NCBI RefSeq assembly: GCF_020509005.1
Contig: NC_063021.1
Location: forward strand, 1,054,001 to 1,118,000
DNA length: 64,000 nucleotides
Reading direction: 5' to 3'
Origin: Fulvia fulva
Lineage: Eukaryota > Ascomycota > Dothideomycetes > Mycosphaerellales > Mycosphaerellaceae
Under the pieces are notes generated by a model that ran no database searches, was not told the DNA's origin, and saw nothing but the letters and a program-made list of their open reading frames with translations. The first letter of the stretch is position 1. Each line of letters begins with the position of its first letter. This document shows, one piece after another, positions 13,420 to 23,815 of this stretch. The position numbers and the translations under genes were made by a program.

Positions 13420-15080
13420 CTACTATTAAATAGAGAACTAGGAAGCTTAATACTCTTATCTAATTTAGAATTATTCTCTTTATCTTCCTAGTACGTTTAT
13501 ACGTTATAGCTAGTCCGACCGTAGTTACTATACCGCCGTCTACTTAGCTAGCCCTCTTTCGTACCCTCTAACCTACGGCTCTTCTTTAACTATTCTATAG
13601 CCTTTAACGACTTGTCGACTACCTATAACGAGCTAACTCTATACCCTAAGACCTCGCCGTACTAGAGACGCTTTTGTTTATAAGATTAGTACTTTATAAG
13701 AGTCTTAACTTATCGTTTAAGCTTAGAGTTACGAGCTCTAAGAAGCGTATTCTCTTATAGTATTACTTCGTCGCCTTTTATAAGCTAAGAGAAGCTACTA
13801 TAAGCTGTTTTAGAGTTACTTAGTATAGCGTCGTATATAAGCTTAGATTACGACGTAAACTCCTTTAAATTACTCGGAGTTTAAGACTACTATAGTGTTG
13901 TCTAAGGCGGAGGTAGTCCTAGCGGGGTTCGTAGGCGTATATTAAGGCAATTAAGTACTACTTACGCGTTAATAGGAACTAACCCTATAGCCTTAAAGAC
14001 CTTCTTATAGTTTAACGCGGTAAAAACGTCGAAAAACGCGTCTTTAAATACTAGAAGGAAGGTTTCTTTATTAATATAGAAGACGCGCTAATACGCTAAG
14101 TCCCGTACGCGTTATAAGTACTTGAGCTTTAATAGCGTAAAACAAACTACGTTAAGAGGCTATAGGATATACGACGAATACGCCGGAAAGTAGAGCGTAA
14201 GGATCTTATAGTTTAGATAGTAGTCCTTAAAACCCTAGTTTAAATAGCTCTTATAGCCGTCTAAAATAAGTGATCTATAGCTACTAATAGAACGCGCCTC
14301 TATATACGCGTTAAAGTACTTTAACTACTCGAGGCTAAGTACGTTATTTGTCTATCTATTCTTAGAGACCGTTAGCTTCTAATTCCGCGGTATATCTACC
14401 TCTTTATACTATACTAAAATATAGACGCGCCCTTTATAGATAATAAAGGGCGGGGTCGAGTAGCTAGCGGTATAGATACTCTAAATAACTATAACCTACT
14501 CTCTATTACTAGGCTAAGTAGTCGTAGGGCGAGAGCGTCGTTCTAAGCTAGTAACGACTTTTATAGAGCTAATTACGCCTATTTAAAAGCCCGTCTTATT
14601 AAAGTTATAGATATCCTTGTTATATATACTATACTTAGTAATCGTCTCTTATATAAGCTTGAACTAGGCGCTTATAACTTCTAGATCTTCTAAGAGTATT
14701 CTCTAACGGTCCTTTACTCGGTTAAAGGCCGTTTTAAGCTCGGTAGAGCGCGAAACGAATCTCTCTACCTAGTTCTTACCTACCGGATCCGCGTCGCGTT
14801 TACCGAGTAGCTCATCCGCTATATCTACTATCTCGCTAAGGGTAGGCGTAAATCCTCGCGAATCGAGGTCGAGGATATATCGAATAATTGTCTATTCTTC
14901 GGTTAATATAAGTTTATACTAGATAGGGCGAGTATCGACGCGAGGAGTAATTCCGTAGTACCGGCTAGTTAGCGTTAAATAAGGTACGTAATATACTATA
15001 GCTACGCTTAGGAGACTCGAAATTTAGCCCTAATAATAGGTAGAGAGGGTAAGAGCAATTCGGCTTTCTTTATTAGACGA
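13420..15080 (-). mobile_element. Fot1/pogo-type DNA transposon, RIPped
   Basis: The minus strand translates, between stops, to a pogo/Fot1-family DDE transposase. An HTH-type N-terminus (T-E-E-Q..I..Y-I-L-D-L-D-S-R-G-F) near 14870-14930 is followed by a CENP-B-like G-K-R-D-A-D-P-V-G-K-N-W-V block near 14780-14825. The first catalytic region reads Y-N-F-N-K-T-G-F near 14585-14610, where family members have Y-N-F-D-E-T-G-F. The second reads L-I-L-D-G-Y-K-S-Y (H to Y changes) near 14250-14280, and Y-I-L-Q-P-L-N-V (D to N) lies just before 14150. Internal TAG codons and catalytic changes make it dead. Terminal inverted repeats could not be defined, so the borders are estimates. Confidence 0.8.
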
Positions 15081-15142
15081 TTATATATTATATTATTAAG
15101 ATATAGTACGATAATTAAGAAGTTAGTCGTGCTAAGACAAAA

Positions 15143-15176
15143 TTCCTAGCTTACTAGTATTCCTAGCTTACTAGTA
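15143..15176. repeat. 17-bp perfect tandem duplication
   Basis: The unit TTCCTAGCTTACTAGTA occurs twice back to back (15143-15159 and 15160-15176), near the right edge of the RIPped block beside the Fot1-like element. It may be an old footprint or a simple slippage product. Confidence 0.8.
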
Positions 15177-15502
15177 CTTTACGTTACTACTACTATATAT
15201 TATACCTTAGATATTAATATACTATTACCTGATCCGGCTAAGTAGTAAAACTCAATATCAATACTATAAAAACGGCAGTAGAGTAAGCTAAGAATAGATC
15301 TTAAACCGCTCCAATCGGACTGACTTGTATCATATAGGGACATATACTAAAGTGTAACCTTGAAGGGAGTTTGCATCGACAGAAGTTGCAAAGGGATGTG
15401 AAGGTGCGCCGGAAGTGTCGGTGGCAATGCCCGCGTGCAGTGGTATGTCGGCCCGAAGCAAGGTTGTCTAATGGACAATGTCGAAAGAGAGCACTGCATA
15501 TA

Positions 15503-15789
15503 CAGTCCTTGGCATAGATTTTACAACCCCTGTTCTTCCACCTTTCCTCATTAGAAAGGATGTATCCACTGCTTGGCGTAGCTCACCACCTGGTGTGTCC
15601 TCCATTGTTGGCTATTACTGCCTCGCAGCGCTCTCGCATACTCTTGCATATACGTTATATGTCCTCAGGTGTGAGCTTGGCCCATTCTTGATAGTGAGAT
15701 TGAAGGTAGCAACACCTTCTGAGATGGACATGGATAGCCGGAAGGGGTTAGCGTCAATACAGGGGTTGTAAAAACTATGCCCAGGACTG
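15503..15789. mobile_element. Tc1-derived MITE, 287 bp
   Basis: The ends are inverted repeats of about 30 bp beginning CAGTCCT.GGCATA and containing ACAACCCCTG. A TA dinucleotide flanks each end (15501-15502 and 15790-15791), the hallmark of Tc1/mariner insertion. The left roughly 195 bp and right roughly 90 bp are nearly identical to the two ends of the 1242-bp Tc1 element at 47058-48299, and the roughly 940 bp of transposase centre is missing. It is thus an internally deleted, non-autonomous derivative. Unlike the adjacent block it shows no RIP signature. Confidence 0.9.
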
Positions 15790-15791
15790 TA

Positions 15792-17229
15792 CGGATGTGC
15801 GTCTGCTTGGAGACAGTGGTAATCTACCTTCGATGAATGCAGAACTTTATCAGACGGTCAAGGTACTAGGAAAGACGTCGATCGGGGCACTGACGGCATC
15901 TGCGATATATCACAAACACGCTACATCGCGCTACAAGGCTGGGCGCTAGCATGTCCACCTTGTCACCATGTTCCTCTGTTCCAGGCTTGACCTTGAACAG
16001 ACCCGGACCGTCCAGACGGAAAGCCTAATGCATGTCAAGGACGGTGAGGCAATGAAGTTGAGTCGCGAAACCTCCAGGAGATCCATTCTCTCCCTGCAGA
16101 CCCACAGCGTTCCAGCAGCTGAGGACCTGGAAGTGGCTGCCACGCACCGCAAAGCGCATGAGCATGAAACACCAATTCTCGTGACCTAGGACTTGTGTAC
16201 CTTTTAAGTTGCGCAATTACCATTGAGGCTGCCGTGACCGGTGGTATCGTATGCAAACGCGTCAGCCTAATATTTGGAGCCTTCATATCACTTCCCGTCC
16301 GCTGATCTGGGACGAACAGCACTTTGCGATACTCTGATTTCAGGATCCCATGGCGTTCGGCAGGATAGCTTCACAAGGATAGCAGTGTGGACCCACGGAC
16401 CCGAGACTCTGGTAGCAAGTTATTGCTCGCTTGCATCCAGTACCCACCTGCCCACCTGCACGCACAAAGTGGCCTGGCACAAGGACACCGCATGCCCCAA
16501 ATCTCCGAAGTGTGTGGTAGCACAACGACAAGATCTCTTCATTCGTTTCTGGAACACCTCGAGCCACGTCTAGAACCTCCACACGAGACGTACACAAGCC
16601 AGCCGAAAGTGCTGCAGCACGCACAGTGTCCAGCGAAGCGGCTCTGACAGCTCACCGCAAGATCGCACACGCCGGCCGCCCGGAATCAATGCGTACATCT
16701 TTGATCACGTGTGACGTCGTACATGCGCACACACACACACGACTCACCATGGCAGTATCGCCTCTCGCTAAGGTTACTCACCGGTCGGACCCGTTACCTC
16801 GCTGGAGTAGTATCACCGGCAGTTGCAAGGCATGCATAGAAGCTGCGTATAGAACGTATTCCAGGAATAGCATTTTCGCTTGATCATGCTACGTGATGCA
16901 TAGGGACTGCATAGTATATGCCGTCCAAACCAGGTGCTGATGCTGTCGCTCGCCAATGTCCTAGTTGAACCAACCAAAATAAGTCTTCAGTCCTTATCCA
17001 ATTGCCTTTTTGCCACTCTCTTGAGTGCCCACACTGTGCTGCCTGTACTGCCGTATTCCATGGGTATGCAATGCAGTCCGCGCTAATCGATGATCTGGTT
17101 GCGTCAGCCCCTCTCCAAGACGTTTGTAAGACCCAGTCGCCGCGGCTGCCTCCGCGACAGCCATCCATGGGTATCTCCTTTGCGCCAACAGTGCTGTAGT
17201 CCTGTTTTCCTTCTTCTTTGTCGGGATGA
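15792..17229. other. gene-poor spacer
   Basis: Several overlapping short frames (up to about 100 codons) exist on both strands, but none has a recognisable domain, a good start context or a plausible splice structure. A short AC microsatellite sits near 16727-16741. The stretch holds the 3' flank of the histidine kinase gene. I see nothing else supported here. The 190 bp between the RIP block and the MITE (15310-15502) are equally featureless. Confidence 0.6.
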
Positions 17230-20200
17230 TCATCGCGCTGGTGGCATAGGATACCTCTCCATGAGCTCCTCGATCTTGGGCATCAGCTCTGGTATCCTGA
17301 ACGGCTTGCTCACAACGTCGTCCTGGTATGCGAATTAGCTTTAGAACTAGTAGGGGCGAAAACGGTTGTAACGTCTTCTTTGGGGCTCTACGCCGTGCTG
17401 AACGGCCACGGTGCCCAACTTGATCAGAGCAGACTGTACTCACCATTCCTGCATCCAATGCAGTCTGTATTTGCTCTGCACGAGCATTCGCTGTTACCGC
17501 AATGATCGGAATATGGCCGGTAAGCTTGCCTTCAGCTTCAAGCTCGCGTATCTTGCGAGTACATGTAAGCCCGTCCATCACGGGCATCTAGGTGCATTGG
17601 TCAGTCTGAGTGCATGATTGAGCGGGTGAGACAACACCTACTTCTTGGTCCATGAGTACGACACCCAGCTCCAGCTTCTGGTCCGTCGGTTTACTATCGA
17701 GCCAGTAGGTTGACTGCATCAGCTTCTCCAATGCTTCTCCGCCATGATTAGCCAAGTGTACTTCGGTGCCGTTGTTCTTCAGCTGCTTCTGCAGCACTTT
17801 CTGATTCACCAGGTTGTCCTCGACGATCAGGACCTTCTTTGCGGGCTTCTGCCCATTCGTGCCTCGTGTCGTCTTCGAGTCTTCTGTACGTGGCACGACG
17901 ATGCCCTTTTCAGCGGGAGGTACCATAGGTGTGGACTTGCTCTTGGAAGAAGGCGGGTTGTGCCTTTTTGCCCCTACACCCGAGTCTGTGGTATCCTGAG
18001 GTGCTGTCGTTCTTCTCGCCGCGACATAGAAGGCGAATATGCTGCCCTTACCAGCTTCGCTTTCCACACCAATTTCGCCACCTTGCAGCTCTGTCAGTTC
18101 TCGACTAATGAACAAGCCAAGACCAGATCCACCGTATGTGACATGGGTCCTTGGAGAGGCTTGAGAGAATCGGATGAACAATAACTTCTTTTCTTCAGGG
18201 CTAAGACCACGGCCGGTGTCTCGCACACCAAAATGGATGAAGACTTTCTCTCCGTCGCCCCAGTCCTTTTCGTCCATAAGAGTCTCGTTTCTCCTCCTGG
18301 TGGGGAAATATCGAACAGGCACATTTGGCAGCTCACTAGGTGGCTTCGTGGAAGCAGCGATGGTGACAGTGATCGTTCGTCTGCTTTCCGTCCCGGTGAA
18401 CTTTATCGCGTTGGTTGTGAGATTGATTAGTACCTGTAGTACTCTGCTGGGATCGAAGCGGACCCAGTCCAAGTCCAGGTCGCGGAAAGATTGATCCACT
18501 ACAAACTTCATCTGGATATCAGCGGCCTGCAGTTCACCCTCGTGCATTTTCAGTGCTCTTTTCACCACCGTGAGTGGCTGAGCATCAACAGGCGTGACTA
18601 GAAGCAGTTGTGAATCGAGTTTGCTCAACGTGAGGATATCGTCAACTATCCTCTTCTGATGCTGACTGCAAAGACTGATGGTCTGGGCTGCATCAAGGCA
18701 GCTCGCGATCAACTCATCCGGGACTGTGCGATCGCCACCTTGCCGAAACCTAGTGAGCGAAGTTGCAATTTCATCTGAGCATTGCAAGATGGCGGAAAGT
18801 GGATTGCGCATTTCATGTGATGTAATGTCGATGAAGTTCTCCTGTTGTCGTTTCATTTCCACGGCTTCCTCCATCTTTCGAAACTGCAGTCCTTCTGCGT
18901 GCTTCTGTTGACTGATATCGGTGATACTGCCAAACATGCTCTTCAACTTGCCGTCGTCGTATTTCTCAGGGTATCCACTAAACAGAACCCAGGTGTCGCT
19001 ACTGTTCCCGTCGCTGTCTCTCCACTTCGCCTTGAATCGAAATTCGATGGAAATGGCTTTAGCATTAACGACAAGATCCGTCCACGACCGGCGGACCAAG
19101 TCCAGGTCCTCAGGCTTTACCGCGTCCATCCAGGTGTCTGCCATAGAAGAGTCTTTCGGAACACGGGAAATGTCGTACCATACATCATTTGCGAAAGTGA
19201 TTTTGCCCTGGCTATTGGCGATGAATAGGCCAGCGGGAGCGAACTCGGCCATACGGGTGAACTTCGTCTCACTTTCAATGGCTTCCGCAGTGCGTGCAGC
19301 CAGCTTCTCCGAGAGCTCAATACGGTCCAGGGCTGCGAGCTTTGCTGCGCGCTGGCCTCGTTTTATCTCTTCCTCAAATAGGACCACAGATGCTAAAGAC
19401 GTCGCAAGCTGTCGACTGAGAAGCTGCACGAAAAGGCCGTAGTCATCATCGTATGGCCTGCGAGGATTCACCCCCAATACCAAGAAGCCCAAGACAAGAT
19501 CTCCTGTAGTTGGGTGGATAGGACATATCACGATTGCCTTTACTGGATCGCCGAATCCACGCACTTCGAGGCCATCTAGAAGACTTGCTGGTAGGTCGCG
19601 GCTACCGACTTCAAGAAGTACCGGCTTGTCCGTCTTCATAACTTCGCGAAAGACTGGCCCAAAGCCTTCCATTCCCGTTTTGAGGTCAATAACCGCCGGG
19701 CTCGCGTGGTGTCCATCGGGTATGCCTAAAGAACCTTCGAGCATAGCTTGCCGTGTTGAAAGTACCGAGTTCGAATGTATACTTCCAGTGTCACTGTCGT
19801 TCTCGTCTGCGACAGAGTACAACAGCAAAAACGGGCTGTCGTACTCGTTGAATTCGAAAGAGCCCAGAACTTGTGCCCAGAAACCTTTCACATCACGAGC
19901 TGAGGCGGTCCTTTCACCTACCTCTCTCAATGTTAGCATCCGACGCTCCGCGATCTTCCTACGCGTCTTCTCGAATGCTGGATTGTAGAGGCCCATGACA
20001 CTACCATCACGCCCTACCATAGGTATAATGCTCCAGCTAAAGTACGTTTCTTCGAGATGGTCACTCCGACGTATGAACAAACAATCGTCATCTTTCATCG
20101 TGGCTTCTCCGGTCGTTCTAGCACTGGCAAAGACGTCCTTAACCTCGTTCCAGATTTCGGACCATGCAACTCGGTAACTCTTGCCCATGAGCGAGGGGTG

Positions 20201-22319
20201 CTTTTGACCCGCTAACAGGATGTACGCTTCCTAAACAGTGTTAGCCGTACTCGAACGCCACGTGGGAGTCTCAACAGCTAGTGCTGAAAGTGAAATGCAG
20301 GAGGCATGTCTTAGGGAGTCTATGCCTGCTATTCTCCACACTTACATTGTAAATGGCAATCTGTGATTGAAAACGTTAGATATACCCGAGCTTGTATGCC
20401 TGATATGACGGCCTAGCCTTCGCACTTACCAAATCATCTCCCCAATACATGGCGGCTGGATGCGGACTAGCCATGATGAGATTGCACATCTGTCTCAGGT
20501 CAGAGCTCCAGTCTTCGATTGGTCCCAGGCTTGTGCTCGCCCAGTCGATGCTGCGGGCGAATTGGATGTGTTTGGGCATGCTGTCGGTCACAGGTAAACG
20601 AGTCCAATCAAAGGAAGGCGAGTCGGACGAAACAGTGGCGATCTGGCTGTTCGTCATGCCATCGTTAGCAAGGCGACTCTGGTTGCTTGTAGAACTCGAG
20701 ACAACAGACATCGCGCCAGGGGTAAGATCGTTCGCACCAGCATTCAAGGATGGCTGTACATACGTAGATGGATTCGGGAGCAGATCCGTTGCGCCGGAGA
20801 GGTCGAGATCGGGAGGAACGCGTAGCAAAGCATCGTGGGCAAATGCCTGACCGGATTCAGTTGTGGGCAAGACTCCGCTGACGCTGCTGTTGTTCGAACT
20901 CTCTGGTATCCTGCTCTCCTGACCGGCGTGTCCGAAGTAGTCGTGCACTTCAGGAACCATCTCTAGCTGCTCAGGAATGGTGCCACCAGGAGGGACACTG
21001 ACACGCATGGCGGCAGTCGAAGATGCCGGGGGTGTGTTGAAAGCTCCACTAATGATCCGCAGCCTCTTTCTTAGCGTGGAATAGCTCCATGTCATGTTCG
21101 CGTAGCTGAAAGGTGATAGACAAACATTCAAGCTTTCGCCATTGATGGCAGCACTGAGCAGCCACGACTTGAACTGCAAGAACGTCTTAGCTCCAGGCGA
21201 GAACTCCTCAAGGCTGGTCCCGGCCACAAGGCTGACAATCCCATCGTACTGCTTCAATGAAAGGTTCGCAAATAGTAGATGAAGCTGACCAGGGCCATAA
21301 TTCGAACTGTCCCCAAGATCGACAATGAACGTAGGTCTCTCGTCTTGCTCCAGCAGCTCGATAATCCCAATGCTGTTCAGCATGCCTGTCATGCCCGAAT
21401 GTCCATCTTTCGCGCCATTACTGATCGTGTCCGGGCTACTACTGCGGCCGGTAATGCTCCTTTCTAGACTTCTCCTGTGGGGCGCACTGGTAATGTTGGT
21501 GTTGTGTAACGGTATACCAACTGCTGGCGTTGTCACTGTGCCACGTGCCAAGCTCACAGTCTTAACGTGACTATCTTCCGCGCGCGTCTTGCTTAGCATT
21601 CTCGCCGCCGCCTCGCTGCTCGAAAAGCGTGGCGGTAGCGTGGGCCGTGGACGAGGACTGTTGCTGAAAAACAGAGGCGATGGCGGTTCGACAGCGGGGG
21701 CGAATGTGGAGGAACCATACGTATTGCTGTCGAGTGTATGCTTGAGCCGAGGACGCGGCCTTGCGCGCTTGCTCGATGGCTCTGACCCCGGATCTTGAGA
21801 GTCACTGCGCGGCGTCGCTGGCGCGTGTTTTCGCTTGGGATGGCTCGTGGGCGCAGAGGTTGGCGGCGTGCGCGGGAACAGAGGTGCACTCGGTCGCTCG
21901 TAGGGCGACGATGTGGTATCTGGTTGTCCGGAGCTCACGCTCGCCCTGCGAACTTCTGGCGCGGCTGTGGAGCTTGCACTGGGAATGTGTCCTGTAAAGC
22001 TATTCCATATTGAAGGCGAAGCTGTATTGGAGCTGGGCAGTGGCGTCGAGCCTTCTTCAGTGTTCTTGTTAACAATGGGTAGGGTCGACGGATCGGGATC
22101 TGCAGCGGAAGAGGCTGCGGTGGTATCGTCGGCTACCGCGTCTCCAACGGCAGGCGGTATGGCAGTGGGTCCAAGCACGCCAAGATACTCGCTGGTGCTC
22201 TGTCGGCGAAAGGGCGACGAGGTTCGCGGTGCGCGCCCGGGAGCAGCGTTGGTGCGCGGCGGCGGCTGTGGGAGTGAGTCTCTCGATGTGAAGATGCTAG
22301 GCTTGTCGGAACTGGTCAT
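17230..22319 (-). CDS. hybrid sensor histidine kinase (PAS-HisKA-HATPase-REC)
   Basis: I read five exons: 22319-20430, 20360-20346, 20230-17642, 17587-17444 and 17322-17230, giving about 1576 aa. Residues 1-600 are low-complexity, Ser/Pro-rich. A PAS-like region spans about 600-735, a GAF-like stretch follows, and a second PAS is at about 955-1075. The H-box (I-T-S-H-E-M-R-N-P) has its phospho-accepting His near 1107. The HATPase has an N-box (N-L-T-T-N-A-I-K-F, near 1243), D-T-G-R-G and G-G-S-G-L-G-L-F (near 1333). The C-terminal receiver (about 1437-1560) has E-D-N, the acceptor Asp near 1496 in V-V-L-M-D-Q-E-M-P and the conserved Lys in S-K-P-F. All phosphorelay residues are present. In such kinases phosphate passes from His to Asp and then to an HPt protein (Ypd1). 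No membrane span is seen, so it is probably cytosolic. The start at 22319 is the first ATG of the open frame. The signal sensed is unknown. Confidence 0.92.
20346..20360 (-). other. 15-nt microexon of the histidine kinase gene
   Basis: Exon 1 ends D-D-L at 20430 before GTAAGTGC, and exon 3 begins E-A-Y-I-L-L-A-G at 20230 after TGTTTAG. Between them, 20360-20346 reads I-A-I-Y-N, bounded by TCACAG and GTAAGT. Including it gives the continuous PAS sequence W-G-D-D-L-I-A-I-Y-N-E-A-Y. Without it the PAS core loses five residues but stays in frame. The flanking introns are 69 and 115 bp. Confidence 0.85.
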
Positions 22320-23127
22320 TCCTGACACTCGGCAGTGCCCATCGACCTAGCAGAGACTACGAATAGCGTCGACAAGGTACTGCTGGCGGCGGCGACGCGT
22401 GATGTCATAGTAGGGGGTGTTTGGTGGAGATGCTCGTGGGTGGTTGTTGCAGGACGGCTGCTGCGGTGGAGGGTCGTTGATACAGTAAGGTATGGGCTAG
22501 CACGCAATACTGTAGCAATAGTGTCCGGCTATGCATTTCGCTCGCACATGTTGCCTCCCCACGCAACAGAGCGTTCTTGCGGAATCCGCTCCGGCGACCC
22601 TGCCGTCTAGTTCTAGTGCGCTGCTAGCATTGCCGATCGGTGTTGATCTTACCTCCAGATCCGATGTGCAACCCGGAAGCGACACCACGTGAGAATCATG
22701 TGAGATGCGACCATATATGGGTGCTTCGATCTGATCATCGCTTTGATTTCACTGGAGATAATGCGTCTCGACGGTCCCACGCTCAGGACCGCAGTCGATG
22801 CTTGTGGCTGTGGCTGGCGGGAGCAACGGCAAATTTCAGCCGCCTCATGCTTGACCGCGTGTTCGGGTCTCGGTATCTGGATCAACCACGAAGTATCGTC
22901 GTTGAGGTGGTGGAGGATTGGACGTTCAGCGGTAGACTGTATCGAAGACTGTATCGCAGTGCGCAGCTCGCGATAGAGTTGAGAGGACGGCTCGTCTAAT
23001 GCCATGTCCGGCAATTAATATTACATGTCTGTGTATGGCACGATGAAAGCTGCGTGGAAAGGTACCGGCGACAATGTACATGTACATGTAACTACATGTA
23101 TTTGGAAGAAAACAACACGGCGTCTAT
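22320..23127. other. upstream region of the kinase gene, with a possible relic exon
   Basis: This spacer precedes the minus-strand kinase. On the minus strand 22994-22700 contains an open stretch beginning at a Met and reading S-S-Q-L-Y-R-E-L-R-T-A-I-Q and H-L-N-D-D-T-S-W-L-I-Q. That looks protein-like and faintly resembles the N-terminus of fungal metallo-beta-lactamase-fold proteins. It ends without a clear continuation. It may be a gene remnant or chance; confidence is low. Confidence 0.25.
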
Positions 23128-23426
23128 GGGCAGACCCCAAACCCGACTCTGGGCAGACCCAAGCTAATGTAATCAATCAAATTTTGAGGACTCAACTTTG
23201 CACCTGCCCGCCCGGCGAGGGCTAACAGCCCTCTGTTTCTCGTAGCCGAAGCAAACCCGGGAGGGACCCAAGGTAGGAGGGGCCCCCCGAAGGGTGGGAG
23301 GATCTCTTAAGAGGCCCCAGGTGCAGTGGAGGGCTGGGGGTGGGCACTCACCGTTAATAGCAATTGATGGACTTTGATTGATTACATCAGCTTGGGTCTG
23401 CCCGAAGTCGGTTTTGGGGTCTGCCC
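23128..23426. mobile_element. 299-bp MITE with 54-bp terminal inverted repeats
   Basis: Bases 23128-23181 and the reverse complement of 23373-23426 match over about 54 bp with four differences. Both start GGGCAGACCCCAAA and end GTAATCAATCAAA. Within each arm GGGCAGACCC occurs twice. There is no coding capacity. The flanks are CTAT and TTAG, so a TA (23125-23126 and 23428-23429) or three-base duplication is possible but not clean. The family is unknown. It sits in the common upstream region of the kinase and the SPRY gene. Confidence 0.85.
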
Positions 23427-23572
23427 TTAGACTCGGTGGAAAGCAATGACTTCATCGGAGCTTGACTTTGGTGGGCATGACAGGCAGGGAACATCCCTCG
23501 TCCACGTGCATGCCACTTGTTGATGCCCAAGTCCAGTATCATCGTGCTGCACTCGGAGCATTCTATCATACC

Positions 23573-23600
23573 GACCTGCGATGACCTGCGATGACCTGCT
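23573..23600. repeat. 10-bp tandem repeat (3 copies)
   Basis: The unit GACCTGCGAT is repeated nearly three times upstream of the SPRY gene. It is a simple repeat with no assigned role. Confidence 0.7.
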
Positions 23601-23815
23601 GTCGTCTTCATCTGCCCAACTTTACTCGCAGATATAGAAACGCCTAGGAGGGGTTCAGTGTTACCTGCGACCATCATTGTCGATCCTACTGTTCCTTGGA
23701 TCTATAGGAGAGACCCGCACAGCCCTCAACGTTCCACAGGAGACACACGTTCCATTTGGGCCGGGCAGACAGCTGGTGTAGCCTCTTCTCTACCACCACA
23801 GCGCCGGAAGGTATC

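Larger units (their letters stand above)
1..15300. repeat. RIP-mutated transposon block
   Basis: The stretch is dominated by TpA-rich words (CTA, TAG, ATA), is poor in CpA and TpG, and still contains many CpG and GC-rich words. That is the pattern of C-to-T change directed at CpA on both strands, the classic product of fungal repeat-induced point mutation. Reading frames of LINE and Fot1 proteins can be followed on both strands, but they are broken by TAG where Gln (CAG) or Trp (TGG) is expected, so no long open frame survives. The signature fades between about 15250 and 15310. No live gene is seen inside. The elements are listed separately; their edges are approximate. Confidence 0.9.

Noticed and set aside
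1..15300. Reading TAG as a sense codon to obtain long ORFs in the left block
   Set aside because: The TAGs lie at former Gln and Trp positions together with many other CpA-to-TpA changes, including missense changes at catalytic residues. The genes to the right use TAG as a normal stop (ISWI, AIM24). RIP explains it without recoding.
15478..15771. 97-codon frame over the MITE
   Set aside because: It is the transposon end sequence read through; a sister frame exists in the Tc1 element at 46952-47230.
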